Source: Simplicispira metamorpha (GTDB lineage Bacteria; Pseudomonadota; Gammaproteobacteria; Burkholderiales; Burkholderiaceae_C). From it: 64,000 bases of DNA. Under the pieces are notes generated by a model. It had not been told where the DNA came from. It saw only the letters and a list, made by a program, of their open reading frames with translations, and made no database searches. Of this stretch, positions 34,300-46,785 are shown piece by piece (positions within the stretch are counted from its first letter, which is position 1; every line of letters begins with the position of its first letter). The translations under genes were made by a program, and so were the position numbers. The stretch covers positions 98,964 through 162,963 of the forward strand of contig NZ_SLXH01000005.1 in the NCBI RefSeq assembly GCF_004341365.1, read 5' to 3'.

Positions 34300-35997
34300 T
34301 TACTTGAACTTGGGCAGATTGAACTGCGGCGGTACGCCCATGCGGGTGTTGATGAGCCACTGCTGGGCAATCGACAAGATGTTGTTCGTCAGCCAGTACA
34401 GCACCAGGCCGGCGGGGAAGAAGAAGAACATCACGCTGAAGATCAGCGGCATGATCCACATCATCTTGGCCTGCATCGGGTCGGGCGGCGCGGGGTTGAG
34501 CGCGGTTTGCAGCAGCGAGCTGAGCGTCATCAAGAGCGGCAGGATGAAGAACGGGTCGGGGGTGGACAGATCGTGAATCCAGCCGATCCAGGGGGCGTTG
34601 CGCATTTCCACGCTGGACAGCAGCACCCAGTACAGCGCAATGAACACCGGAATCTGGATCATGATGGGGAAGCAGCCGCCCATGGGGTTGACCTTTTCCT
34701 CGCGGTAGATGCGCATCATCTCTTGCTGCATCTGCTGGGGCTTGTCTTTCAGGCGCTCGCGCATCTCCATGATTTTGGGGTTCACGGCCTTCATTTTGGC
34801 CATGCTGGCGTAGGCCTTGGCGTTGAGCCAATAGAACATGATCTTGAGCAGCAGCACCAGGCCGACGATAGACCAGCCCCAGTTGCCCAGGAAGCTGTGG
34901 ATTTTGTCCAGCAGCCAGTACAGCGGCTTGGCCAGGATGGTCAGCCAGCCGTAGTCTTTGACCAGTTCCAGCCCGGGGGTGAGGGATTCGAGGGTTTTCT
35001 CGATCTGGGGGCCAGCAAACAGGCGCGCCTCCAAGGACTTAGTGGCGCCGGGCTCAATGGTGCCCAGCGGGGTGATCATGCCCACCGAGTACAGGTTGGT
35101 GTCCACCTTGCGCATGAACATTTCGCGCTGCTCGCCTTCCGGCAGCAGCCAGGCGCTGGCGAAATAGTGCTGCACCATGGCCACGTAGCCGTTGCTGCTT
35201 TCCTTGGCGAAGTCGGCTTTGCCGCTCTCGATGTCCTTGAACTCCACCTTCTGGTACTTCTTGTCGTTGGTGTAAACCGCCGGGCCAGTAAAGGTCGAGT
35301 AGAAAGACGATTCCCCTGGCGGCTTGTTGCCATCGCGCACCAGTTGCAGGTAGAGCTGCGGCGACACGGCTGCGCTGCCGGTGTTGACCACTTCGTGCTT
35401 GACAGCGATGTCGTAGGCGCCGCGCTGGAGTGTCCAGGTCTTGACCAGTTTCAGGCCACCCAGATCGGGCGACTCGAAACGGATGCGCAGTTCGTTTTCG
35501 CCGGGCTGCAACGTGCGCGGGCCGGGCACGGCCACCATCGCAGTCTTGTGCGTGGGGTAGTTGCCGCCGATCAGGCCGGTTTGCGCCACATACACGCGCT
35601 GTGCGCTTTCATCGAAGAGCAGGAAGTTTTTCGACTTGTCTGCCATATCGGCGTGCTGCAGCAACTCGGCCTCTGTGAGGGAGCCGCCTTCGGTGTCAAA
35701 GCCCAGGCGGTAGATGTCTGTGGTGACTTCAATCCGTTCACGCGGAGTCTGGAGGGCCGCAGCAGGCTGACCAGGCACGGCGGCAGCACCTTGCGCCAGC
35801 GCAGCCGGTGCATTGGCCGATGGCACGGCAGCATTGCCTGCCTGCACGGGTGCGGCGGCGGGCGCAGAGGCGGCCGTGCTAGCGGGCGTTGGAAAAAAAG
35901 TGGCTTGCTTGCCGTTGTGCATCTGCCACTTGTCCCACAACAGGACCATGGAAAAGCCAAATATCACCCACAGAATGGTGCGGCGGATGTCGTTCAT
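34300..35997 (-). CDS. yidC: Membrane protein insertase YidC
   Basis: 565 residues, typical for Gram-negative YidC. TM1 is ILWVIFGFSMVLLWD at 8-22, followed by an Ala/Pro-rich linker, the large periplasmic beta domain (about 75-350) and the C-terminal insertase helices with NWGWSIVGLVLLLKIMFY, NPMGGCFPIMIQIPVFIALY and MTLSSLLQTALNP. It inserts and folds inner-membrane proteins with or without SecYEG. Its ATG overlaps the yidD stop. The order rpmH-rnpA-yidD-yidC-mnmE is conserved. Confidence 0.96.
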   Translation of the reverse strand: MNDIRRTILWVIFGFSMVLLWDKWQMHNGKQATFFPTPASTAASAPAAAPVQAGNAAVPSANAPAALAQGAAAVPGQPAAALQTPRERIEVTTDIYRLGFDTEGGSLTEAELLQHADMADKSKNFLLFDESAQRVYVAQTGLIGGNYPTHKTAMVAVPGPRTLQPGENELRIRFESPDLGGLKLVKTWTLQRGAYDIAVKHEVVNTGSAAVSPQLYLQLVRDGNKPPGESSFYSTFTGPAVYTNDKKYQKVEFKDIESGKADFAKESSNGYVAMVQHYFASAWLLPEGEQREMFMRKVDTNLYSVGMITPLGTIEPGATKSLEARLFAGPQIEKTLESLTPGLELVKDYGWLTILAKPLYWLLDKIHSFLGNWGWSIVGLVLLLKIMFYWLNAKAYASMAKMKAVNPKIMEMRERLKDKPQQMQQEMMRIYREEKVNPMGGCFPIMIQIPVFIALYWVLLSSVEMRNAPWIGWIHDLSTPDPFFILPLLMTLSSLLQTALNPAPPDPMQAKMMWIMPLIFSVMFFFFPAGLVLYWLTNNILSIAQQWLINTRMGVPPQFNLPKFK

Positions 35998-36287
35998 GGA
36001 GACTTCTTTGGTGAGGATGAGGGGGGAGCAGAAGAGAGCAGCCGTGAAAACAGCCGGGTAGCCCGTGGCGGCTCTGGTGGCACGGGGTCGTGGCCGCCCT
36101 GGCACCAAGGGTGGCAGCGGGCCAGGCGTGCCAGCGTCAGCCAGCTGCCAGCGGCAGCGCCATGCTGCTCCAGTGCTTGCAGCGAATAGGCTGAACAGGT
36201 GGGTTCAAACCGGCAGGCTGAGCCCAGCCAGGGACTCAGCAGCAGGCGGTAGCCCTTGACCACCGCCATGAGCAAACGGCGCATCAT
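35994..36287 (-). CDS. yidD: Membrane protein insertion efficiency factor YidD
   Basis: 97 residues. MVVKGYRLLLSPWLG-type start, then CRFEPTCSAYSLQAL and RCHPWCQGGHDPVP, the invariant YidD blocks. Its ATG region overlaps the end of rnpA by four bases, and its stop overlaps the yidC start by four. Two adjacent ATG codons are possible starts. The tail is Ser/Pro-rich. Confidence 0.93.
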   Translation of the reverse strand: MMRRLLMAVVKGYRLLLSPWLGSACRFEPTCSAYSLQALEQHGAAAGSWLTLARLARCHPWCQGGHDPVPPEPPRATRLFSRLLSSAPPSSSPKKSP

Positions 36288-36730
36288 GGGCGCTGGCGGG
36301 CACGCGGCCCACTCGAAAGCGCTGCACGCTCAAACAACTCCAGCAGCTCTGCCCGCACGGCCTGCTTGAGCAGATCGGAGCGGGCACTGACAAACTGTTT
36401 GCGATCAAAAGCAGAGCGCAGGCGAACCACATGGGCAGCCTGCATCAGGTGTGGCTCAAAGAGCGCAGCCACACTGTAAATTTGTCGTTTGATGGTATTG
36501 CGCGTGACAGCGCGGCGCGCCCAGCGTTTGGGCACCATCGCTCCTAGCCAGACACCGGGTTGGATAAACAGGGACTGTGGTTCTGAACCCGACCCTGTCT
36601 CAGGATGCCCCTGGATGGCAGCGCTGTTGGCACTGAAGGCCAAGCGGTGCAGCGCGAAATGGGGCGTGCGCGCCACAGTGCCACCTGCCATGGCGGCTTG
36701 GAACTGTGGACGCGTTTTCAGCCGCTGCAT
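36284..36730 (-). CDS. rnpA: Ribonuclease P protein component
   Basis: 148 residues, slightly longer than the usual 115-125 because of an insertion of about 20 residues rich in Gly, Ser and Pro near 35-55 (NSAAIQGHPETGSGSEPQ). The RNR signature region reads KRWARRAVTRNTIKRQIY. It binds the RNase P RNA and helps mature tRNA 5' ends. It lies 64 bases after rpmH, with which it is usually co-transcribed. Confidence 0.94.
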   Translation of the reverse strand: MQRLKTRPQFQAAMAGGTVARTPHFALHRLAFSANSAAIQGHPETGSGSEPQSLFIQPGVWLGAMVPKRWARRAVTRNTIKRQIYSVAALFEPHLMQAAHVVRLRSAFDRKQFVSARSDLLKQAVRAELLELFERAALSSGPRARQRP

Positions 36731-36794
36731 GCAAGCACCCCCGTCCGGGCTCTGCCGGTGTCAACCGGGGAGCGAGCCAAAACCCTGGTGGGCC

Positions 36795-36929
36795 TCAGAC
36801 GGCCAGGCGCTTGCGGCCTTTGGCGCGGCGTGCGTTGATGACAGCGCGGCCACCGCGGGTCTTCATGCGCACGAGGAAGCCGTGGGTGCGGGCGCGGCGG
36901 GTCTTGGAGGGCTGGTAAGTGCGTTTCAT
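36795..36929 (-). CDS. rpmH: Ribosomal protein bL34
   Basis: 44 residues, the standard length: [19 protein letters not shown], then [19 protein letters not shown] basic protein of the large subunit. It is transcribed away from dnaA. AGGAACC precedes the ATG at 36929 by three bases. Confidence 0.97.
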   Translation of the reverse strand: MKRTYQPSKTRRARTHGFLVRMKTRGGRAVINARRAKGRKRLAV

Positions 36930-37191
36930 GGTGGTTCCTTGAGAGGGTTCAGTCCGGTGCGCTGCGGTGCCCTGAGGCGCCTATCTGGCGATGGCCGGTC
37001 AAATCATTGCCCTGAACACATTCAGGGAAACCGCAAATTATCGCAGGCTTGTGCCGTACAAGCAATGAAAGTCTGCAACCAAGTCCCTGCAACAAGACTT
37101 CTACAGCGGGGCATAAGTTGTGGATAACTCGTGGGCAAGCTACAATTTCCGGCCTCGAACCGTTCCTCCTATCCACAAAAATATTCCTGAA
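36930..37191. promoter_or_regulatory. rpmH-dnaA intergenic region with two DnaA boxes
   Basis: 262 bases between the divergent rpmH and dnaA genes. It holds one perfect DnaA box (TGTGGATAA, 37119-37127, minus orientation) and one near-box (CTATCCACA, 37169-37177) just before the dnaA start, which fits autoregulation of dnaA. I see no cluster of boxes and no TTA/CTA triplet array here. Confidence 0.7.
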
Positions 37192-38604
37192 ATGACAGAG
37201 GAACTTCCCCGCAACACCCCCCATCCATCCGGGCCGGATGCCGGTCAGGCGCTGTGGCAGGCCTGCATTGAACAACTGGCGCAAGACCTGCCCGCGCAGC
37301 AGTTCAATACCTGGATCAAACCGCTGGTGGCGCAGGTGGCTGGCGACTTTTCCCGCATCACCCTGTACGTACCCAACCGCTTCACGCTCGACTGGATTCG
37401 CGCCCAATATGCCGGTCGCATTGCCGCTCTGGTCGAGTCTCTGTATGGCCAGTCCATCGTACTGGAGTTAGCGCTGGCTCAGCGTACAGCCGTTTCCCGT
37501 ACGCACTCTGTGGCGCCCTCGCCAGCCAACATGGGTGCAGTGGATCCCCCTGCTGCACCCGATGACAGCGCCCGTGGCGCTTTGCGCAACCGACTCAATG
37601 CCGGACTGACGTTTGACACCCTGGTTGAGGGCACGGCCAACCGCATGGCCCGTGCCGCAGCCATGCACGTGGCTGGCATGCCAGGGCACCTGTACAACCC
37701 GCTTTTTATCTACGGCGGCGTTGGTTTGGGCAAAACCCACCTGGTGCATGCCGTGGGCAACAAGCTGCTGGCCGACCGGCCCGATGCCAAAGTTCTCTAC
37801 ATCCATGCCGAGCAGTTCGTGTCGGATGTGGTTAAAGCCTACCAGCGCAAAACTTTCGACGAATTCAAAGAGCGCTACCACTCGCTGGATTTGCTGCTGA
37901 TCGACGACGTGCAGTTTTTTGCCAACAAAGACCGCACACAAGAAGAGTTCTTCAACGCCTTTGAAGCGCTGCTGGCCAAGAAGAGCCACATCGTGATGAC
38001 TTCGGACACCTACCCCAAGGGGCTGGCCGATATCCACGAACGCCTGGTGTCGCGCTTTGATTCGGGCTTGACGGTGGCCATTGAGCCGCCCGAGCTGGAG
38101 ATGCGCGTGGCCATCCTGATCAACAAGGCGCGCGCCGAGAACGTGGAGATGCCCGAAGAAGTGGCTTTCTTTGTCGCCAAGAACGTGCGCTCCAACGTGC
38201 GCGAACTTGAAGGTGCGCTGCGCAAAATTCTGGCTTACTCGCGCTTCAACCAGAAGGAAATCTCCATCCAGCTGGCGCGTGAGGCGCTGCGCGATCTGCT
38301 CTCCATCCAGAACCGGCAGATCAGCGTGGAAAACATCCAGAAAACGGTGGCTGACTATTACAAGATCAAGGTCGCCGATATGTACAGCAAAAAGCGTCCA
38401 GCCAGCATTGCCCGGCCCCGCCAGATTGCCATGTACCTGGCCAAAGAGCTGACACAAAAGAGCCTGCCCGAAATTGGCGAGCTGTTTGGCGGCCGCGACC
38501 ACACCACGGTGCTGCACGCTGTACGCAAGATTTCTGCCGAGCGCCAACAGCTCACGGAACTCAACCAGCAACTGCACGTGCTGGAGCAAACCCTCAAGGG
38601 CTGA
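37192..38604 (+). CDS. dnaA: Chromosomal replication initiator DnaA
   Basis: 470 residues from the ATG at 37192; an upstream GTG at 37120 would lie in the DnaA box and is rejected. Domain I is [21 protein letters not shown], in part. A variable linker of about 50 residues follows, then the AAA+ domain with GGVGLGKTH near 173, [10 protein letters not shown] near 233 and the sensor regions, and domain IV with the box-recognition motif [15 protein letters not shown] near 432. All are intact. It binds TTATCCACA boxes such as those at 17 kb and 56 kb in this window. Confidence 0.97.
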   Translation: MTEELPRNTPHPSGPDAGQALWQACIEQLAQDLPAQQFNTWIKPLVAQVAGDFSRITLYVPNRFTLDWIRAQYAGRIAALVESLYGQSIVLELALAQRTAVSRTHSVAPSPANMGAVDPPAAPDDSARGALRNRLNAGLTFDTLVEGTANRMARAAAMHVAGMPGHLYNPLFIYGGVGLGKTHLVHAVGNKLLADRPDAKVLYIHAEQFVSDVVKAYQRKTFDEFKERYHSLDLLLIDDVQFFANKDRTQEEFFNAFEALLAKKSHIVMTSDTYPKGLADIHERLVSRFDSGLTVAIEPPELEMRVAILINKARAENVEMPEEVAFFVAKNVRSNVRELEGALRKILAYSRFNQKEISIQLAREALRDLLSIQNRQISVENIQKTVADYYKIKVADMYSKKRPASIARPRQIAMYLAKELTQKSLPEIGELFGGRDHTTVLHAVRKISAERQQLTELNQQLHVLEQTLKG

Positions 38605-38734
38605 CGATGGCGCCGACCGGCTGCGTTGTCACCAGAAACCACCCCCCGAGCGGGCAAAATGATGGGCTTGACAGCCCCAGGGGCAGCGCCTGTAAGGCCG
38701 CCCCCACTGACACCCAAATCCACAAGAGGTTGAC

Positions 38735-39844
38735 ATGATTGTTCTCAAGGCCCCCCAAGACAAGGTACTCGCTGTGTTGCAGTCGGTCGCCGGCATCGTT
38801 GAGCGCCGCCACACGCTGCCCATCCTGGCCAACGTCATGCTGCGCAAAACTGGCAACGCCTTGCAGTTCACCACCAGCGACCTTGAAATCCAGATCCGTA
38901 CCACCGCTGAGCTGGGCGGCGACACCGGCGACTTCACCACCACCGTCAACGCGCGCAAGCTCATCGACATCCTGCGCACCATGCCCGGCGACCAGACCGT
39001 AGGACTGGAAAGCAGCAGCCAGGACAAGCTGGTGCTCAAAGGTGGCAAAAGCCGCTTCACGTTGCAGACGCTGCCCGCCGCAGACTTTCCACTGGTGCAA
39101 GAGTCGGCCAGTTTTGGTCCCACCTTCAGCGTGCCGCAAAACACCCTGAAAAACCTGCTCAGCCAGGTGGCGTTTGCCATGGCGGTGCAGGACATCCGCT
39201 ACTACCTCAACGGTATTTTGTTCGTGGCCGAGGGCAAACAACTGAGCCTGGTTGCCACCGATGGCCACCGCCTGGCCTTTGCCAGCGCCACGCTGGATGT
39301 GGAAGTGCCCAAACAAGAAGTGATCCTGCCGCGCAAAACCGTGATCGAGCTGCAACGCCTGCTCAGCGACACCGATACCGCGCTGGAGATGTGTTTTGCC
39401 AACAACCAGGCCAAGTTCAACTTTGGTGCGATGGAATTCGTCACAAAATTAGTCGAAGGCAAGTTCCCGGATTACAACCGCGTCATCCCGCGCAACCACC
39501 GCAACAGCGTCACACTGGGGCGCGCGCCGCTGCTGGCTTGCTTGCAGCGCACGGCCATCATGACCAGCGACAAGTTCAAGGGCGTGCGCCTGAACATCGA
39601 GCCCGGCCTGCTGCGCGTGGCCAGCAACAATGCCGAGCAGGAAGAAGCCGTGGACGAGCTCGATATCGATTACAGCGGCGATGCCATTGAAATCGGCTTC
39701 AACGTGACTTACCTGATTGATGCCCTGACCAGCATGGGACAAGACATGGTGAAGATCGAGTTGGCCGACGGCAACAGCTCGGCACTGCTGACCATTCCCG
39801 ACAACCACAGCTTCAAATATGTGGTGATGCCCATGCGCATCTGA
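38735..39844 (+). CDS. dnaN: DNA polymerase III sliding clamp beta
   Basis: 369 residues, normal length, three clamp domains. N-terminal [21 protein letters not shown], central YYLNGILF and [11 protein letters not shown]-terminal YVVMPMRI. Gap to dnaA 130 bases, and the ribosome site AGAGG precedes the ATG. It follows dnaA in the conserved order and is probably co-transcribed with it. Confidence 0.97.
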   Translation: MIVLKAPQDKVLAVLQSVAGIVERRHTLPILANVMLRKTGNALQFTTSDLEIQIRTTAELGGDTGDFTTTVNARKLIDILRTMPGDQTVGLESSSQDKLVLKGGKSRFTLQTLPAADFPLVQESASFGPTFSVPQNTLKNLLSQVAFAMAVQDIRYYLNGILFVAEGKQLSLVATDGHRLAFASATLDVEVPKQEVILPRKTVIELQRLLSDTDTALEMCFANNQAKFNFGAMEFVTKLVEGKFPDYNRVIPRNHRNSVTLGRAPLLACLQRTAIMTSDKFKGVRLNIEPGLLRVASNNAEQEEAVDELDIDYSGDAIEIGFNVTYLIDALTSMGQDMVKIELADGNSSALLTIPDNHSFKYVVMPMRI

Positions 39845-39847
39845 CGT

Positions 39848-39912
39848 ATTTGCTACACAATTTATAGCTTATGGCGCTTACTGCGTAAGCGCTAGAGGCA
39901 TATTTGACCATT
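39848..39912 (+). repeat. Dispersed intergenic repeat
   Basis: ACAATTTATAGCTTATGGCG, CTTACTGCGTAAGCGCTAGA, then GGCATATTTGACC: a near full-length copy between dnaN and gyrB. Confidence 0.8.
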
Positions 39913-39917
39913 ATTGA

Positions 39918-42566
<2,649 letters not shown>

Positions 42567-42570
42567 CTGC

Positions 42571-44556
42571 TCAGCCCCGCAACAGCTTATCTTGGGCGCT
42601 CAGCAGGGCGTTCGGATGGCCCGACAGCACCAAGGTATCGCCTGCGGCGAGCAGGGTGTCGTCGCCCGGCGTGGACATGTGGCCATTGCCGTGGCGCAAG
42701 TTCACGACACGCACCCCCATGGCGTGCAGCGCCAGTTCTCCCAAGGGCTTGCCCAGCGTCTGGGCGCCGGGCGGCAAGGTCACAGTGGACAGGCGCTCTT
42801 GGTCACGCTCTTGCACGGTGTCGTCATCGGCGCCGTGAAAATAGCCGCGCAGCAGCTGGTAACGCGCATCGCGCTGTTCTTGCACCAAGCGAATCACGCG
42901 GCGCATAGGCACACCTACCAGTGCCAGAGCGTGGCTGGCCAGCATCATGGAGCCCTCAATCGCTTCGGGCACGACTTCGGTGGCGCCTGCGGCTTGTAGT
43001 CGATCCAAGTGCAGATCGTCCTGGGTGCGCACCACCACCGGCACCTGCGGCGCATGGGTGCGGGTGTTGGCGAGCACTTTGAGGGTCGCTGGAACGTCCA
43101 GGTATGTCACAGCCACTGCGCTGGCCCGTACCAGCCCGGCAGCCATCAACGCTTGTAGGCGTGTAGCGTCGCCATACACCACCGAATGCCCGGCAGCGGC
43201 GGCTTGGCGCACGCGATCAGGATCCAGATCCAGCGCCATGTACGGAATGCCTTCCTGCTCTAGCAGGCGCGCCAGATTTTGTCCGCAGCGACCGTAACCG
43301 CAGATGAGCACATGCTTGCTGGTGTCTATGGCTTTGCGGGCAATAGTGGTCATTTGCAAAGACTGCTGTAACCAATCGCTGGCCACCAGCCGCAGCACGA
43401 TGCGGTTGCTGTACTGGATCAGAAAAGGCGTTGCCAACATCGACAACACCATGGCGGCCAGAATCGGGTTCATCAGTGCGGGCCGCACCAACCCGTTGTC
43501 CTGCGTGAGCGAAAGCAACACAAAACCGAATTCGCCAGCCTGTGCCAGGTACAAACCCGTGCGCATAGCCACACCCGTGGTAGCTCCCATGGCCCGTGCC
43601 AGCACCAAAATCACACCCAACTTGAGCGCGAGCGGCAACAGCAACAAGCCCAGCACCAGCGCCCACTGCTCCAGCAGAATGTGCCAGTCGAGCATCATGC
43701 CAATGGTGATGAAGAACAGGCCCAGCAGCACATCGTGAAACGGCCGGATGTCGGTGCCCACCTGGTGGCGGTACTCGGTTTCCGACACCAGCACACCGGC
43801 GATGAACGCGCCCAGCGCCAGACTCAGGCCCGCCAGCTCCGTCAGCCAGGCCAGTCCCAGCGTGATGAGCAGCAGGTTCAGCATGAACAGCTCATCGCTC
43901 TTGCGCCGAGCCACCAGTGTGAGCCACCAGCGCATCACGCTCTGCCCCCCGGTCAGCAGCACCGCCACCAGCACCGTGGCTTTGAGCAAGGCCATGCCCA
44001 ATGCCGTCAGCAGTTGATCGGGCGCAGAGCCCAGGGCCGGAATCAGCACCAGCAGGGGCACCACGGCCAAGTCCTGGAACAGCAAAATCCCCAGCACGCG
44101 GCGCCCGTGCTCCGTCTCCAGTTCGGCCCGTTCTGCCATGAGCTTGACCACGATGGCGGTGCTGCTCATGGCCAGCGTGCCCGATAGCGCCAATGCCGTT
44201 TGCCAGCCCACATCCCACACCCCACCTACCAGTGATGCCAGCACCAATACGCCACTACAGGCCAGGCCCATGGTCAGAGCAACCTGCAAAAGTCCCAGGC
44301 CGAACACGCTGCTGCGCATGGCACGCAGCTTGGGCAGACTGAATTCCAGACCGATGGCGAACATCAGAAACACCACACCAAACTCGCCCAAGTGGCGCAC
44401 ACTGCTGGAGTTTTGTGCCAAAGCCAAGGCATGCGGGCCAATGAGCACCCCCGCAGCCAAATAACCCAGCATGGGCGGCAGCTTCAGGCTGCGGCACACC
44501 ACCACCCCCAATACGGCGGCCAATAAGTAAAGCAAAGTCAAGGCAAGTGAGGACAT
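42571..44556 (-). CDS. CPA2-family cation/proton antiporter with RCK domains (KefB/YbaL-like)
   Basis: 661 residues. About twelve membrane helices in the first 390 (YLAAGVLIGPHAL, LGEFGVVFLMFAIGLEFS, LALGAFIAGVLVSETEYRHQ). Next comes TrkA-N with HVLICGYGRCGQNLARLLE near 415, then a TrkA-C domain near 575-660. This layout fits K+/H+ or glutathione-gated K+ efflux systems; no KefG/KefF partner is adjacent, so gating is unknown. The ATG at 44556 diverges from kdsD. Confidence 0.9.
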   Translation of the reverse strand: MSSLALTLLYLLAAVLGVVVCRSLKLPPMLGYLAAGVLIGPHALALAQNSSSVRHLGEFGVVFLMFAIGLEFSLPKLRAMRSSVFGLGLLQVALTMGLACSGVLVLASLVGGVWDVGWQTALALSGTLAMSSTAIVVKLMAERAELETEHGRRVLGILLFQDLAVVPLLVLIPALGSAPDQLLTALGMALLKATVLVAVLLTGGQSVMRWWLTLVARRKSDELFMLNLLLITLGLAWLTELAGLSLALGAFIAGVLVSETEYRHQVGTDIRPFHDVLLGLFFITIGMMLDWHILLEQWALVLGLLLLPLALKLGVILVLARAMGATTGVAMRTGLYLAQAGEFGFVLLSLTQDNGLVRPALMNPILAAMVLSMLATPFLIQYSNRIVLRLVASDWLQQSLQMTTIARKAIDTSKHVLICGYGRCGQNLARLLEQEGIPYMALDLDPDRVRQAAAAGHSVVYGDATRLQALMAAGLVRASAVAVTYLDVPATLKVLANTRTHAPQVPVVVRTQDDLHLDRLQAAGATEVVPEAIEGSMMLASHALALVGVPMRRVIRLVQEQRDARYQLLRGYFHGADDDTVQERDQERLSTVTLPPGAQTLGKPLGELALHAMGVRVVNLRHGNGHMSTPGDDTLLAAGDTLVLSGHPNALLSAQDKLLRG

Positions 44557-44604
44557 CTCTGGATGCTAGCCCAGCCTTCACGCCCCGGTCGATAGAATCC
44601 GGGC

Positions 44605-45603
44605 ATGCATTCTGCCGCCGCGACGCGCCCCTTTGACGCCGACCAAGCCTTGCGCCTGGCACGGGAAACCTTTGACATTGAAGCCGCCGCGCTGCGCGGC
44701 TTAGGCCAGCGCCTGGACGTGCGCTTTGCGCAGGCCGTGCAGCAAATGCTGCAAACGCCGGGCCGGATAGTCGTCATGGGAATGGGCAAGAGCGGTCATG
44801 TGGGGCGAAAAATTGCCGCCACGCTGGCTTCTACAGGAACCCCGGCCCTGTTCGTTCACCCCGGTGAAGCCAGCCACGGTGATCTGGGCATGGTGACAGC
44901 GCACGATTTGGTATTGGCTATCTCCAACAGCGGCGAAAGTACCGAATTCACCGCCATCCTGCCCGTGCTCAAGCGCTTGGGGGCGCCGCTGATTGCCATC
45001 ACTGGCCAGGCCAACTCCACGCTGGCCCGCTACGCAGATTTAGCGCTCGACTGTAGCGTGGAGCGCGAAGCGTGTCCGCTGAACCTGGCCCCCACCGCCA
45101 GCACCACGGCGCAGTTGGCGTTGGGCGATGCGCTGGCTGTAGCGCTGTTGGATGCGCGTGGCTTTAGGGCAGAGGATTTTGCACGGTCCCACCCGGGCGG
45201 CGCATTGGGTCGCAAACTGCTGACCCACGTCAGCGACGTCATGCGCAGCGGCAATGAAGTGCCCAGCGTAGCACCGCAAGCCGATTTTGGCGCCCTGATG
45301 CGTGAAATGAGCGCCAAGCGGCTGGGTGCATCGGCCATCGTCGATGGGGCGGGCAAAGTGCAGGGCATTTTCACGGATGGCGATTTACGCCGCCGCTTGG
45401 AAGCGGGTGCCGATTTGCGCGGCGCCACTGCGGCTGAACTCATGCATGGCAACCCCCGTACCATTGCCCCCGATGCCTTGGCAGTTGATGCCGCCGCCTT
45501 GATGGAAACCCACGGCATCACCAGTGTGTTGGTGGTCGATGCGACAGGCGTTTTGGTGGGCATGGTTCACATTGGCGACTTGATGCGCGCCAAAGTCATC
45601 TGA
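44605..45603 (+). CDS. kdsD: D-arabinose 5-phosphate isomerase
   Basis: 332 residues (KpsF/GutQ family). SIS domain: GMGKSGHVGRKIAATLASTG, SHGDLGMV and SNSGES at about 50-115, then two CBS domains (VMRSGNEVPSV and LMHGNPRTIAPDAL). It converts ribulose 5-phosphate to arabinose 5-phosphate, the first step to Kdo. kdsC follows after 11 bases, so they form an operon. Confidence 0.94.
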   Translation: MHSAAATRPFDADQALRLARETFDIEAAALRGLGQRLDVRFAQAVQQMLQTPGRIVVMGMGKSGHVGRKIAATLASTGTPALFVHPGEASHGDLGMVTAHDLVLAISNSGESTEFTAILPVLKRLGAPLIAITGQANSTLARYADLALDCSVEREACPLNLAPTASTTAQLALGDALAVALLDARGFRAEDFARSHPGGALGRKLLTHVSDVMRSGNEVPSVAPQADFGALMREMSAKRLGASAIVDGAGKVQGIFTDGDLRRRLEAGADLRGATAAELMHGNPRTIAPDALAVDAAALMETHGITSVLVVDATGVLVGMVHIGDLMRAKVI

Positions 45604-45614
45604 GGGCCTGTTCC

Positions 45615-46160
45615 ATGTTGCCAACGCTCCAATTTCCCCCCGAGCTGCTGCTGCGCGCGCAAGACGTGCGTGTGGCATTTTTTGATGTCGATGGCGTGCT
45701 TACCGACGGCGGCCTGTATTTCAGCGAAACCGGCGAAACCCTTAAACGCTTCAATACCCTGGATGGTCACGGGCTCAAATTGCTGCAAAAGGCGGGCATC
45801 ACGCCGGCGGTGATCACGGGGCGTGACTCGGCACCGCTGCGTCTGCGTTTGCAAGCACTGGGCATCACGCACGCCGTTTTTGGTACCGAAGAAAAACGCC
45901 CTGCTGCACAGCACATCCTGGACACGCTGAATCTGGATTGGGCGCAGGCCGCCGCCATGGGAGATGACTGGCCCGACTTGCCCGTGATGCGCCGCTGCGC
46001 ACTGGCTTGCGCACCGTGTAATGCACAAATTGAAGTGCGTGCTACAGCCCACCATGTGACCAACGCCTGCGGAGGCGATGGTGCAGCGCGTGAATTCTGC
46101 GATCTGCTGCTGGTAGCCAGTGGCCGCTATGCCGCCTTATTGGCGCAATACAACGCATGA
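45615..46160 (+). CDS. kdsC: Kdo 8-phosphate phosphatase
   Basis: 181 residues. HAD motif I is FFDVDGVLTDGGLYF, motif II is VITGRDS, and the closing motif is GDDWPDLPVM. The short, cap-less C0 HAD form is usual for KdsC, a tetramer. It removes the phosphate from Kdo-8-P in the cytoplasm. Its end overlaps the lptC start by four bases. Confidence 0.94.
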   Translation: MLPTLQFPPELLLRAQDVRVAFFDVDGVLTDGGLYFSETGETLKRFNTLDGHGLKLLQKAGITPAVITGRDSAPLRLRLQALGITHAVFGTEEKRPAAQHILDTLNLDWAQAAAMGDDWPDLPVMRRCALACAPCNAQIEVRATAHHVTNACGGDGAAREFCDLLLVASGRYAALLAQYNA

Positions 46161-46756
46161 CAAGCTTGCTGCGCCGGGGATGGGATGGCCTCTCCATCTA
46201 CCTTCCTGTGTTGCTCATGGCCTTGCTCGCACTGGGCACTTGGTGGCTGGTGCGCAATGCTCCTGTACCCCAGGCGTCGCCCGTATCTACACTGGAGCGC
46301 CCTGGGCCGGATTACTTCATGAACCATTTCTCGGTGCAGAACTTCGGCGCGTCCGGTCAACTGGAAAGCGAGATATATGGCCAAGCAGCGCGCCACTATC
46401 CAGACAGTGACACACTGGAAATCGACAAAATGCGCATGCATTCAGTGGCAACCAACGGCCAAGCCACGCGCGCCAGTGCGGATCGCGCACTGAGCAATGC
46501 CGACGGCTCGGAAGTGCAGCTTTTTGGCCACGCGGTAGTGATCCGCGAACCCTTGGGAGCAGCCCAACCACCACTGGAGTTTCGTGGCGATTTTCTACAT
46601 ATCTGGCCCCGAAAAGAGCAGGTACGTTCAAACCAACCAGTGAGTCTGGCGCGAGGTAAAGACCACTTTACCGCCGATACCCTGGAATACGACCATGGTA
46701 ACCAAGTGCTGCAATTGCAGGGCCACGTGCGCGGCGTGTTGATGCCAGGGCACTGA
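46157..46756 (+). CDS. lptC: LPS export protein LptC
   Basis: 199 residues. One N-terminal membrane anchor (LPVLLMALLALGTWWLVRN), then a periplasmic beta-jellyroll of the LptC family (YFMNHFSVQNFGASGQLESE in part, and YDHGNQVLQLQGHVRGVL). It hands LPS from LptBFG to LptA. In many betaproteobacteria lptA and lptB follow directly; here a convergent RNA-binding protein gene follows 29 bases later, so the operon ends. Confidence 0.9.
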   Translation: MTSLLRRGWDGLSIYLPVLLMALLALGTWWLVRNAPVPQASPVSTLERPGPDYFMNHFSVQNFGASGQLESEIYGQAARHYPDSDTLEIDKMRMHSVATNGQATRASADRALSNADGSEVQLFGHAVVIREPLGAAQPPLEFRGDFLHIWPRKEQVRSNQPVSLARGKDHFTADTLEYDHGNQVLQLQGHVRGVLMPGH

Positions 46757-46785
46757 ATGGCCCCAGGCCCCTGAATCTAAACTAA

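Noticed and set aside
37120..37191. Earlier start of dnaA at a GTG at 37120
   Set aside because: That start lies within a DnaA box and would add a leader unlike known DnaA proteins. The ATG at 37192 gives the normal N-terminus.
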